DNA of 64,000 nt from contig NW_008806283.1 of the NCBI RefSeq assembly GCF_000400465.1, forward strand, positions 1-64,000, written 5' to 3'. This stretch comes from Wallemia ichthyophaga EXF-994 (Eukaryota; Basidiomycota; Wallemiomycetes; Wallemiales; Wallemiaceae). A program made the position numbers and the translations under genes. Each line of letters starts with the position of its first letter. Within the stretch, counting starts at the first letter, position 1. Shown here in pieces: positions 34,799 to 45,549 of the stretch. Under the pieces are notes generated by a model. It made no database searches and had not been told where the DNA came from. It saw only the letters and a program-made list of their open reading frames with translations.

Positions 34799-36306
34799 CT
34801 ATAAACGCTGAATATTGACCCCAAACAACATCCCTGCTCTCCTCAAAAGTGAAATTATGACGTAAGCAACAACAAGCTGCAGGGTGTAGAGCACCTTCCT
34901 CACCCAACTTTCATTCTCCTCTTCATTGTAATGCTTGATGTCGAGAGCGTATGTGATCTCCAAATCGTCAGTGTCACGCGAGTCAGTGACAGTCCACTCG
35001 CGCATAAATTCATCCTCCAGCTCACTCAGCTCCTCTATAAGGTTTGAGTTTTTCTCTATAGCTGCAATCACAGGCTCAGCGAGATCTGGTGAGCCCAAGA
35101 GTACGCTAGAGTGAATACGCTCTGTACCGCCTTCGATTAGCTTTGGCTTGCGCTTCACTGGCATTAAGGTTGTTAATTTGGATGTGTAGGGGTTGTGTGG
35201 TGGCTGGATTGCGTATCTGAATACAGGCATCGCGAGCTGTTCCATCAACACCTCTTTATTGAGAGAAATTAGTGGGTTTATTTGACTCTATGAAGGTGTT
35301 AGTTTCTGTTTATGCTATATACCCGTACTATGCTCACAGCGATCCACATTCTGCTTATATCAGATAATTCTTTCATCGAGTATGATCCGCCAATATCACC
35401 ACTACTGCCTGTGAACCATACTTGCTTGCATTTCTGACCCATATCTTCACTCCCCCTCAACAACTCCAGCCGGAGTTCGCGCTGATTGGCGCGGTTTTCG
35501 TTGAGAGCCATAGCGTGATAGCAGTGTTGGATGCGTTGGCCGAGGAGCGCATCCGGAAGACCGAAGTAGCTTTCTGGCCGGGTTATAATGGAATTGAATT
35601 TGGAAGTGATGCTGTTTGTTCATGAGATATGAACTCGAACATTGAGTTCAACCCACCCTGGCAGACTCGGGGAGGGTTTCACAGTGCAATCAAACAGTGC
35701 TAAGCATCTGATTACCGTTGAGTTAGACTGGAGTAAGACGAAATCCTCAACGACCCACTTTATGATAAATTGTTGCTCCAGGTGGCGTGTATTGGATGGT
35801 GATGATAGCAGCCATGGCTTGAGCACCTCCTCAGCCTCTGAGGCCACCTTCCCACCCCTCTTGCGCTCAAAGAAGGCCTTTAAAATTGGGAAAAAGCGTC
35901 TGAGCTGGTCTCGCGGAAGAATGCCAATTTCGTTGATAACAGCGGCGAGAATGCGAGCAACATATGCACCTTTGCTATATCCTAAAAGAAAGATCTCATC
36001 TTTGCCGTCTTCACTGTAATTCATGCAGAGAAATGCATAGAGCTCGAATAAGCAATTTGAGAAGGATTGATAAGCTACTCCGAGGAGCTGTGAGAGGAGA
36101 GAGGAGCTGAAGTGAGCCGTTCTATATTGGGCATATTGCATTACTGATGGCTGAGTGCGTTTATCGATTGTCTCAATTGATCGGAGAAGGTGGACAATGT
36201 TGGAATGATTGGGTGTGCTGGTGGAGTCATCCCAGGACCCATCTATACATACAATAAGCCTGTGCATTTGGTGGCAGTGGGTTATAAGGGAGTGTATGAT
36301 ATTCAT
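34799..36306 (-). CDS. DUF2235 alpha/beta-hydrolase (Tle1-like phospholipase fold), copy 1
   Basis: This is a 470-residue member of the fungal DUF2235 family. Exons are 35657-36306, 35338-35611 and 34799-35287. The first intron (45 nt) removes an in-frame TGA and joins LFDCTVKPSPSLPG to ITSKFNSI. Motifs: IVCIDGSWDD at the N-terminus, nucleophile elbow GYSKGAY, then HAMALNENRANQRE, QVWFTGSSGDIGGSY with the expected aspartate, and ERIHSSV with the expected histidine. A hydrophobic segment near the C-terminus (YTLQLVVAYVIISLL) suggests a tail anchor. Bacterial relatives are type VI lipase effectors; function in fungi is unknown. A second member lies at 51605-53759. Confidence 0.82.
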
Positions 36307-36871
36307 ACGCGTTTGAGAGGATTGCGCCGGATTTAGAAAGTTAATTTCATAATTTAGAAGAGATTTACTGTATAATTTAAATGCAGCTCACAATAACAGG
36401 TGTTGCTTAGAATTTATCCCACTCGGCAGTCAATACTCAAGGTAGTGATGACAGTGAAAATATTCAGAATACCCTAAACGACTTCTCTAATCTCCAAAAT
36501 CTTGTTCATTTGGTGTAAAAGTGTGACAACAGTAGCCACGTTAGAATGTCTTGGACCGCTCCAGGACACTCTCTCATATCTTACTTTTGAGATCAAAACG
36601 AGCTGTACCTCTGGTATGCTGTATGGCTTGCATTCCATTCTAATTGGAAGAGTATTCGAAGTAGTCAAAGAACTTTATAGCGTGTTTAATGTAATATAAG
36701 TTTTCAGTTTTTACGAGTAATCAAAATTTCACCAAGAGTTAGTGAGGAATGGTTGTTATTTATGAGGGTGATTCACTGTGTTGCTTTAGGGGGTAAGATC
36801 CATTCAACAGAGAATCAAAAAGCTAGTCAACCAATTTGATCATATGCTCACACACTCTAATCAGCACGCTC
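36307..36871. other. Intergenic with possible DUF2235 remnant
   Basis: A minus-strand frame at 36474-36668 reads VSWSGPRHSNVATVVTLLH, which resembles the DUF2235 start (GSWDD...NHSNIVHLLRSI) but lacks the rest. Otherwise the 565 bp are AT-rich with no gene. It may be the stump of a tandem duplicate of the adjacent hydrolase gene. Confidence 0.35.
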
Positions 36872-38138
36872 ATGTTTTACCCAAACAAAGAAATCGCGAT
36901 CGACGGAGAGAATTTTAAGGACAAGGCAGTCGTAGTGATTGGAGTTAATGCAGGTGTGTCTATGCGTTCAAGCTTAGAAGTAGTCCATTCAACGAGCACA
37001 CGAGCACAGGCTTAGGATTCGCCAATGCAAATACCTAGTCCAAAGAGGCGTAAAGAGGTTAGTGATTGGATTTCGCTCACTCGATAAGGCACATAAAGCG
37101 CGTGACGGGGCTGCTTGAGCTGAATAAGCAGACACACCCCTCATCATCGGTTCAAGTATGGCAAATCGACCTGGCTTCTCTCGATTTAGTAAAAGCGTTC
37201 TGCGATAAATGGCTGGGTCAAGTGGAAGAGCAGAAAGCAATCGATTTAATTTTCGCTAATGCGGGTCTGGCAGCGTTCAGCGCCAACCAATCAACCTGAG
37301 AAGATAGCCTCGGAATGACCTATCAGGTGGCGTTTAAGCTTCTATGCTCTTTTTGACACGTCTCCGGTCAGTATGATGGACTAAGCCACTTCGTTATCAT
37401 ACTCTCCCTCCTCCCCGCTCTCAGCTTGGCAAGTGACCCGCGAGTGGTGATGACTGGAGCGGCGGGGAGCAAGTTGGCCACCATTCCAGATCCACCGTGT
37501 AATAATCCATGCACTCCCCTGAAAGATACATACGCGATTGGATCAACCATCTGGAATGCAGTTCGGTTATATGCTGATACAAAACTGGGTGGGTGTTGAG
37601 AGGTTGATTATAGCTTCTCTAAAGCAACCCAAGTAATTGCAATGATTATTACGTATACAGGAAAGACTCAGAGTGCATCACAATGCTGCGTACAGGAAGA
37701 TTTTTATCGCAGTTTATAATCCAGGCTTGGTGGTGGGTAAGAGATTTCTCCAAGATGTCTTGAATGCTTACAAATGCGTTGTACAAGACAATCATCATCG
37801 ACAAAAGTCAAGACAGCGCTGCGTGGCTTTTCACAGCACCAATCAACTTTATCTTCAACACGTTGGCGATAGACACAGAGAGAGGCATGAGACCGGGACT
37901 GTATCTGGCGAGTACGCCCGCAGAAGCGCTCCCACTTGGCTGCTACTGGAATGAGAATGGCGAGGTGGAGTATGTCAATAACCAGCATGAGGACGAGGAG
38001 TCAAGGAGGTGAGTGAGGAGATTTAGGTGGTGAATGGGAGCTCATCCTGTACAAAGGAGGTGTTATGAGAGGCTGATGCTTGATGGGAAGCTGGAACAAG
38101 ATGTTTTAGCTTTAGAAGAGGATAAGACAACGAGATGA
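36872..38138 (+). pseudogene. Short-chain dehydrogenase/reductase pseudogene
   Basis: The locus encodes a recognisable NAD(P)-binding SDR that is broken. FKDKAVVVIGVNAG with GLGFANA (across an intron at 36954-37009) is the cofactor loop; IFANAGLAAFSANQ, LSHFVIILSLLPALS and RVVMTGAAGS are the central strands; the YADTK catalytic pair comes before the intron near 37587. A C-terminal block (SAAWLFTAPINFIFNT, GLYLASTPAEALPLGCYW) follows. Damage: a one-base loss near 37027 just after FANA, a frame change near 37095-37105, and an in-frame TGA at 37297-37299. Introns still have good signals, so decay looks recent; assembly error at three places is less likely. Confidence 0.8.
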
Positions 38139-38363
38139 TGAATGATGAGATAATGAGATGATGAAACATGCATATATGTAAAACTGAACGTGACATTATG
38201 AGTATTTGACGGATAAGAGCCTGCATTCAGAATGAATTCAGCATGTGAAAAAAGCACGTGAAAAAGCACCTGAAAAACACCTGAAAAACACATGATGATG
38301 ACTAAATCAAGTGGGTAAATGTAAAGCCTCAACATACATAAGCGCTTGTATGTGCTATAGTCG

Positions 38364-40560
38364 ATGAGCATGCACATACTCAACAACATACTCATACTCA
38401 TACTCGCCACGACAGCGTCGGCGTGGACGACGAAATACAAGGAATACATCCACAGTCCATCGTCGCGCACAGTAACGCCGCAGAGCGTATATGGGATAGA
38501 GTGAGATATGCGAGCGAGCAAGCGAATAGACTGACAAAGCCATCACAGAGGCAATGTCACCAACCCACTCGGAATTCTCGGGGGTGAGGGCGCCGCAACA
38601 CTTTCAGGGGTGAATAGTACGATAGTAGTAGATTTCGGCTATATCACAGCCGGGCTGCTATCGTTCAACTATACAGCCGATTCGGCGAATCAGACGGTCG
38701 GCGTAGCATTTTCCGAGTCAAGCTACTACGCGACGCAGTCGAGCGACATGTCGATAGGGCTGAATGGGGAGGTAGATGGGTCGTTGCGAGTGGAGCTCAA
38801 TGGGACCAACGGCACGCAAGAGCAGTGGACAGCGGACGATCTGCATCTTCGAGGAGCGTACCGGTATGCGACGCTATTCATGGCCACGCCAGGTACAGTA
38901 GAGGTGAGCGGCCTATCGAACCAATTCACAGCTGCGCCGCAAGTCGATGAGGACAAGCTGCGCGAGTACTCCGGGTATTTCTACAGCGACGACGCGCTCC
39001 TCAACCGCATATGGTATGCCGCCGCATACACGAACCAGCTGTCGACAATCGGCGCGGGGACATCGCGCAACACCACCACCACGCCAACATCCAACTGGAA
39101 CAACAGCGAGCTGATAACTCCACTTTCCCCCTCCGATAGCGTGCTCGTCGACGGCGCTAAACGCGACCGCACTGAGTGGCCAGGCGACTTTGCTACGGCC
39201 ATACCACCCACGTTCCTCGCGAACAACAGGGATGGATTGGGGATGGAAGCGCTGCGCAACTCACTCCGCGCGCTTTATTCGCAGGTCAGCGCCGAGGGCA
39301 TGCTCCCGTACGCAGGGCCACCGCTGCTGAAGGGGCCGCAGTCGTACACGTACCACCTGTGGACGCTGAGTGCGACATACGCGTACTGGAAGCACAGCGG
39401 GGACGATGATTTCGTGAAGGGATTATGGGACGTGTTTGGTCGCGGCGTGGACCTCGCGCTGGAGGATGTGGAGCGGGGCGCAAACAAAACGGGGTTGCTG
39501 GATGTACCCGAAAGCGCTTCGTCGTCGTGGGGACGCAGTCCGACCGCGGGACACGACCTCACTGCGAATGCCAATCTGTACCATGCGCTGGAGTGCGCGG
39601 GGAAGCTGGCGCGCGCTCAACAGGACGGACGAGGCAATGCAGTGGGAAGAGCACATGGAGCCGCTCAGCAACGCTATCAACACCCATCTGTGGGACGAGG
39701 AGACGGGGCTGTATATGGACAACGACACGGAGGCTGGTCACTCGCTCTATCCTCAGGACGGCAATGCTGTAGCTGTGCTGTATGGCGTCGCTGATGCAGA
39801 CAGAGCACAGACAGTGAGCTCGGCATTGAAACAGCGCTGGAATGACCACGGTGCCGTCTCCCCAGAAGGCCTAAGCGCCATCTCGCCCTTCGTGTCGGGA
39901 TTGGAGGTGTCCGCACACGTGCAGGCTGGTGAGTGGCTTGTGTGCTCATTTGCAGTGCTAACACCACAACCACCCGCAGGAAACATAACCAACGCACTCG
40001 AATTGATTAGGCTGGAATGGGGATATATGCTCAGCGCCTTCTCCAACTCGACGCTGATTGAAGGTTTCTACCACGACGGGACACTGCATTACCCGTTCTA
40101 CGGCTCGCTCGACAGCTACATCTCACACGCGCACGCATGGTCGACTACACCACTAGCCACGCTCACGCAGGAGGTGGCTGGGCTGAGAATAGGCGATAAT
40201 CTCACGCGGTGGGAGTACGCGCCGCAGAACACTGACCTCGAGTTTGTAGAGACAGGCTTCGCGGTGCAAGGGGGAGAGATCAGGGCTAGAATGAGAGGCG
40301 GTGGTGGAGTGGTAGCGTATGAGCTGCAGGCGCCTCAAGGGACCAGCGGGTCGATTAGGGTGCCTGTTGCGGACAATGGCACTGTCTCAGTCGACGGAAA
40401 GAGAGCGAATGGTGAACGCGGCAACGGGAAAATGCTGCTGGAGGATATTCAAGGGGACGGACAGGTGATGGAGATTGTGGTGGCTGACATGGGCAATTTT
40501 GCAGCCAATTGGTCTAAGCAGACGGATCCAACGCGGGAGGAGAGTGATGCGTTTGCGTGA
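38364..40560 (+). pseudogene. Secreted alpha-L-rhamnosidase, GH78, broken by a 2-bp frameshift
   Basis: This is a plant-polysaccharide or flavonoid-glycoside hydrolase of family GH78. Exons are 38364-38500, 38549-39928 and 39980-40560. The first exon is a signal peptide (MSMHILNNILILILATTASA) then YKEYIHSPSSRTVTPQSVYG. The six-hairpin core has the catalytic-site motif DGAKRDRTEWPGD. The frame changes between AGKLA and RALNRTDEA in a short GC run at 39608-39616; one more GC unit would restore the frame and make the coding sum divisible by three (about 699 codons). C-terminal blocks (LEWGYML, HAWSTTP) are intact in the second frame. Either a recent null allele or a sequencing slip; codons elsewhere look preserved. 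Confidence 0.85.
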
Positions 40561-40923
40561 AGGCTGATAGTGTAAATGATGAATATAAATGATGAAGAAT
40601 ATAAATGGAATATAAATGATGAATATAAATGGATAAATGGATAAATGGATAAATGGATAAATACATGAAATAGTCCACGCGAGTCAAATTGTATGGCCAC
40701 AGGCTAGCACAGGCAGGAGGAGGAGGAGGAGAGAAATAAAAAGAGTAAAGGTCTAGAGCCCACCTGCTACGCCTAGAAATACAAATTAAGAAAAAAGTTG
40801 GAATTGAAAATATGACGCCTTGTTCAAAAAAACTTTGCCCGATTCACAATTCTTGCTCAGCGACCGTCAAGAAGGTGAGTAGGAATGGTGAATAATTGCG
40901 CATAAATTAAGAAAACCCGTAGA
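40561..40923. other. Intergenic with tandem repeats and a 5' UTR intron of eL20
   Basis: The stretch contains an AT-rich minisatellite (next entry) and then the eL20 promoter and leader. A GTGAGT...CCCGTAG stretch at 40875-40922 ends one base before the eL20 ATG and has the size and ends of local introns, so I read it as a leader intron. Confidence 0.65.
40573..40670. repeat. AT-rich minisatellite, TGAATATAAA and GGATAAAT units
   Basis: Irregular copies of a unit like AAATGATGAATAT pass into at least four exact 8-bp GGATAAAT copies (about 40631-40662). It lies just after the rhamnosidase stop. Confidence 0.9.
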
Positions 40924-41514
40924 ATGCCTGGTGTCAGCCATCAACACAAGTATTCAGAGTATCTCGTCGTTGGACGCAGACTTCCGACCGAAGTCGATCC
41001 AACGCCAAAGCTCTACAGAATGAGAATATTTGCACCAAATGAGGTCGTTGCAAAGTCACGTTTCTGGTACTTTGTTGGACAGTACAGAAAGATGAAGAAG
41101 GGTACTGGTGAGATTGTTTCTCTCAACGTGATCAGCGAGAAGAAGCCACTCAAGCCAAAGAACTTTGGTATCTGGTTGAGATACGATTCACGTTCTGGTA
41201 TCCACAACATGTACAAGGAGTTCCGCGAATTGTCACGTGTTGACGCTGTTCAAGCTCTTTACCAGGACATGGCTGCCAGACACAGAGCTCGTTTCCGTTC
41301 TGTACAAATTCTCCGTGTTGCTGAGATCGAGAAGACTGAGGACATTCGTAGACCGTGAGTTTGGTGTTTGACACTTTAAAACTGAGTACTTAACAACTTT
41401 TACAGATACATCCGTCAACTCCTCACTAAGAACCTCAAGTTCCCACTCCCTCACAACAGAAACAAGAACTACAGATCTTCATTCCAAGCTAAGCGTCCTT
41501 CCACCTTCGCTTAA
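40924..41514 (+). CDS. RPL20: 60S ribosomal protein eL20 (L18a/L20)
   Basis: This is a 179-residue large-subunit ribosomal protein. Exons are 40924-41354 and 41406-41514. It reads [53 protein letters not shown] and [15 protein letters not shown], almost identical to the eukaryotic family, and ends KRPSTFA after the second exon. Codon use is biased, as expected for high expression. A leader intron probably lies just upstream. It converges on eL18, about 300 bp between stops. Confidence 0.97.
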
Positions 41515-41815
41515 GCCATGTGTTTGCGCTGTTGCGGTCAAGGGCAAGTCTTTTGTGAACTGGTTAATATTACTTTGAATCGAATTAGTTTGCAGGGGTT
41601 ATGTTAGTGTGAAGGGTGTGCATTAGAGGTTTAAAGATTTGTGTAACGTGCATTTATGTACTGTTCTGAGACAAGTATGAAAAACTTGAATTTCAAATAT
41701 TATAGCACATTCAATATAAACTCAATCATCACAAAACATGTCTGTAACATATGTATATGGATGTAACAAAAGATAGCAAGCCATAGACAGTCTGCAGAAG
41801 TACACAAGCACCCCG

Positions 41816-42425
41816 TTAAACCTTGAAAGCACGAGACTTACGACGACCACGGGCGATTTCTTCCTTCTTACCCTTGGAGATGGTGTATGGCTTCTTGTGC
41901 TTGTGAGGACCGAAGCCGAAGTGGCGGTTAGCCTCTCTAGCCGTCTTCTTACCACGGAGGAGGATAACGTTTGAGCCAGTTGGAGCTCTAAGGGCGAGTT
42001 GGTCGAGAGTGAGGCATTCACCACCAGCAGCTTCAATACGAGCGCGCGCAGTCTTAGTGAATCTGAGAGCTGCGATTGAGAGCTTAGGAATTTCAAGCAT
42101 ACGGTTGTCATCGGTGACAGGGCCAACGTTGACAATGGTAGCACCTTGCTTGGCTTGTGGGTAGTTCTTGCTCAAGTAAGCCAACTTTGAGATTGAAAGT
42201 GGTGGCTTGTTGACCTTGGACATGAAGAGACGACGGAGAACAACCTTGTTGAACTGGCTGTCTGTGCGGCGTGCAAGGAAGCGGAAGAGACGGACAAGCA
42301 AGAGGAGGTATGGATCCTCGCTCTTTGGCGCTGAACGCTTGCCCGACTTGACGTGGTGACGGCGGATATCAACACCCACTGGATTTTGTTAATCAGAGTG
42401 CTTTACTCTTAATATTCCACTCACT
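41816..42425 (-). CDS. RPL18: 60S ribosomal protein eL18 (start codon split by intron)
   Basis: This is a 187-residue large-subunit ribosomal protein. The body exon is 41816-42378 and begins TG GGT GTT GAT; the A of the start codon is at 42425, before a 46-nt intron (GTGAGT...CCAG, 42379-42424). This gives [15 protein letters not shown], the universal start of eL18. Conserved parts include [42 protein letters not shown] and the end KSRAFKV. Without the splice the frame has only GTG. Confidence 0.95.
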
Positions 42426-42637
42426 CTTCCTATTTTATGCTTGACAAGGCGAAGAGAGAAGTATGTCAGATTTGCGAGTAGGATGCGAGTTGAAAAAATT
42501 AATATTTATCCTAGGATTTTTAGTAGTGAGGGGGCTTCAAAAAAACAAGGGAATTAAGAATAATTGGCTTGATTTGTTTGTGCCCTGGTTTAGCCATTTG
42601 AACCACCTATCCACCTCACAGCGACTACCATCACCGC

Positions 42638-43867
42638 ATGTCTAAACGCGGCTCAGATACACAGGCACTCACGGCTAAGCGTGTCAGGAGCGATGAAATG
42701 GAGCAGCAACTGGGTTTAGACGAGTCACACACCCACCAAGTTGCTCTCTCCAAGAAGCACGACGACGACAACGCGCTGATTAGAAGCGTACACCGCACAT
42801 CCAAGCTATCGGCGCCTATTATAAAGCTCGATGGGTGTCACACCGGTGAAATAACCTCGGTTAAATTCGACATGACTGGAAACACAATAGTCGCAGCTTC
42901 TGCAGACAAGTCAGTCAGCCTATGGAGGACATACACGGATAATGCAAACTACGGGTACATTCCACATGCACACAAGGATGCTATTACCTCTCTAGTCCTC
43001 TCACATACTTCACCCTCCGATCCACTCATCCTCACCGCCTCAGCTGATTCCACGATTGGTGTGTGGCAGGCTTCGACGGGAAAGCTGGTGAGGAGGCTGA
43101 GAGGGCACAGCGACGTCGTCAACGTACTCGCCGTATCCAGAAACAACCTCCTTGCTAGTGCTGGTGACGATAACAAAGTGTTTATATGGCAATTAGACGG
43201 CGATGACGGTAACGGTGATAGAACACCACCTAAACACCCCGTTCATACCATTACCTGGAACGCTCCCGTTATTGCGCTTGAATGGTCAGACGATGATTCG
43301 ACGCTGTACATTGGCGGGTTGGATAACCAGATACATGTGAGTGTGAAACGCCTAAAATGAGTGTAACTCACCTGACTCACCTTCTCGAGGCTCACAACCT
43401 CTCCTCCCACTCCACACTCTTCTCACTCACCGGTCACACAGACACAGTCACCTTCCTACGCCACTCACCTTGCTCGCAACACCTGATATCCTGCTCGAAT
43501 GACTCGTCAGTGCGTATCTGGGACGTTAAGCCTTTCACAAGCGACCCTACCAGACAATATAGAGTGCTGCACGGTGCTGTGTCCTCGTTCGAGGGTGTGT
43601 ACTCTCAGCCGGCGTGGAGTGCAGATGGAACACGCGTAGCTGTTGGTAGTGCTGACCGCACTGTCACTGTGTGGAATGTAGAATCTGGCGATATCCTTTA
43701 TAAGGTGGGTGTAATGCTTTGTTGCGCGTGTTGCGTTTGCTAACCCTCTGCTATAGCTACCCGGACACACTGGCACCGTTGGCGCTGTCGATATTCACCC
43801 AACCGACCCTGTCATTGTCTCTGGCGGGAAGGATTGCAGGATGTTTCTGGGCGAGTTGATGAGCTGA
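42638..43867 (+). CDS. WD40 splicing factor, U5 snRNP 40K/Cwf17-like
   Basis: This is a 374-residue WD-repeat protein of the U5 snRNP (Prp8-binding family). Exons are 42638-43336, 43390-43704 and 43757-43867. Seven blades can be followed: GEITSVKFDMTGNTIVAASADKS, DAITSLVLSHT, SDVVNVLAVSRNN, a blade ending LYIGGLDNQIH, DTVTFLRHSP with VRIWDVKPF, RVAVGSADRTVTVWNV and the final LPGHTGTVGAVDIHP. RIWDVKPF and DILYKLPGH are characteristic of the U5-40K group. The N-terminus is basic and short. Confidence 0.92.
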
Positions 43868-44378
43868 TGAATGGTGTCTCATGTGGTATACGTGGTATAC
43901 TGCGTACTGTCAACGTCAATGTGAATGTAAATGTAATTTATTGCGTTATTGCGTTATTGCGTTATTGACTTGTGCTTTCTACTATTTCTTCTTTCTGCTT
44001 ACATCATCACGTGACTCGAGTGGTGATACGAACAACATGCACTCGAGACATCTGTGTGTGTATGTGTTTTCCTTCTTGTGTACCTCTGCATAATTCTGCG
44101 TACTTTTGTGTCCACTCAACGTCACTTCTACGTACCTTTACCTCTGCAACTTTGGTACACCCAACTTCACTCTCTACTTGCACTTATTCACTCATCTCAT
44201 CTTCAACTTGATCATGTATATGTACTACTTGAGTCTTGTTTCTTGGTCAATCAACAGAAACGGATTAAATATTTTACTTGAATTGAAAAAGCTAGAAAGG
44301 GTGGGTTGGGTTAGTTGGAGATTAACGACTTGTAACAAATTTTCGTTTCTTGCATTTATTCATTTTTCACACTACCAT
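43868..44378. other. Intergenic between convergent genes
   Basis: These 511 bp hold the 3' ends of the U5-40K-like and Tra2-like genes. A small tandem repeat (GTTATTGC, three copies, about 43939-43968) is present. Pyrimidine-rich open frames on the plus strand have no domain. Confidence 0.5.
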
Positions 44379-45367
44379 CTAATCGCGCATTGGGGAAGGG
44401 GAGTAGCGACGAGGAGGAGGAGAGCGACTGAAGCGGCGTGGAGGAGGAGAACGTCTGGCATAACCACCGCGTGGAGGAGGGGATCTAGAGCGAGGTCTAC
44501 CGTAACCACCTGCACGTGGTGGTGGTGGCGAGTAGTCGCGGTAGCGTCTTGGTGGGGGAGAGCGTGAATAGCGGCGTCTGGGTGGTGGGCTGCGTCTGGA
44601 GCCTGAACCTCTCCAGTCATCGCGGTCGTAGTAACCACGACGAGGAGGAGGACGAGGAGGAGGACCACCACGGTATCCACCACCACCACCGCGTGGAGGA
44701 GGGCGATCGAAGCGACGGTCGTCGAAGCCTGTCAAGAGGGTAAATTAGTGGGTTACCCAGAATAAAGACCTAACACACGTTTAACACCCATATATTGACC
44801 AGGAGTTGGAGAGTGTGGACGCTTAGTTGCACTAAAGTCAACGCGAATGTTACGACCGTGAATTTCAACGCCATTTAAAGCTTGAATGCACTTGTCTGCG
44901 TCTTCGATTGAGGCCATTTTAATGAAACCAAAGCCACGAGAGCGATCAGAGCGTTGGTCGTATACGATTGTAACCTTGTCCACTCTACCAAATCGATTGA
45001 ATTCATCTTCTAAATCGATTTCACGTGTTCTAATCGATAAACCGAACACACCAAGTGTTTCGTTAGGTTCTGGTGGGTTTTCATTGCGGCGACGTGGTGG
45101 AGGTGGGGAAGGGCGTGGAGGAGGGGATGGAGAGCGTGGTGGAGAGCGTGGAAGATGTGGTGACTGTGGCTGTGGATTTTGAGTACCTGGAGCGCCCTGA
45201 GTGCCTGGATTATCCTCTTGCTTAGACTCCTCCCAGCCATTCTGAGTATCATCACCCTTGAACCCCCAGCCATCATCATCCTCATTGTTCTCCTGCTTTA
45301 AACCCCAACCAGCATCCTCCGCTTGATTTTCTCCCTTGAACTCTTCACGTATTTCAGTGTCAGCCAT
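44379..45367 (-). CDS. Transformer-2-like SR RNA-binding protein
   Basis: This is a 312-residue RNA-binding protein likely acting in splicing. Exons are 44779-45367 and 44379-44728, intron 50 nt with a GTGTGT donor that restores KRFDDRRFD. The N-terminus is acidic with WG repeats (GWGLKQ, GWGFKG, NGWEES). A single RRM spans about residues 104-182: LGVFGLSI (RNP2) and SRGFGFIKM (RNP1). The C-terminal 110 residues are Arg/Ser/Pro/Gly-rich (RRSPPPRRYSRSPPPRR), an RS domain. Such tails are usually SR-kinase substrates. Confidence 0.88.
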
Positions 45368-45549
45368 TTAGTAGATGATGGTGGTTAGTGAGTAAGAAGG
45401 GAATACATATTAAATAAAATAAAATTGAAAAATGAATAAAAATATATAATTATATCTGACAGCTGTCTTGAGCTTATTCTTCTTGGAATTGTCTTCATCT
45501 CCTTCATCTCCAACCACCACGACCGACACCACGGCTTTGCCAAATTAAA

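Noticed and set aside
39600-39625. Programmed ribosomal frameshift in the rhamnosidase gene
   Set aside because: No slippery heptamer or downstream structure stands out, GH78 enzymes are not known to use it, and a GC-run slip explains it better.
40573-40670. Minisatellite as a replication origin
   Set aside because: AT-rich repeats alone are not enough evidence for origin function.
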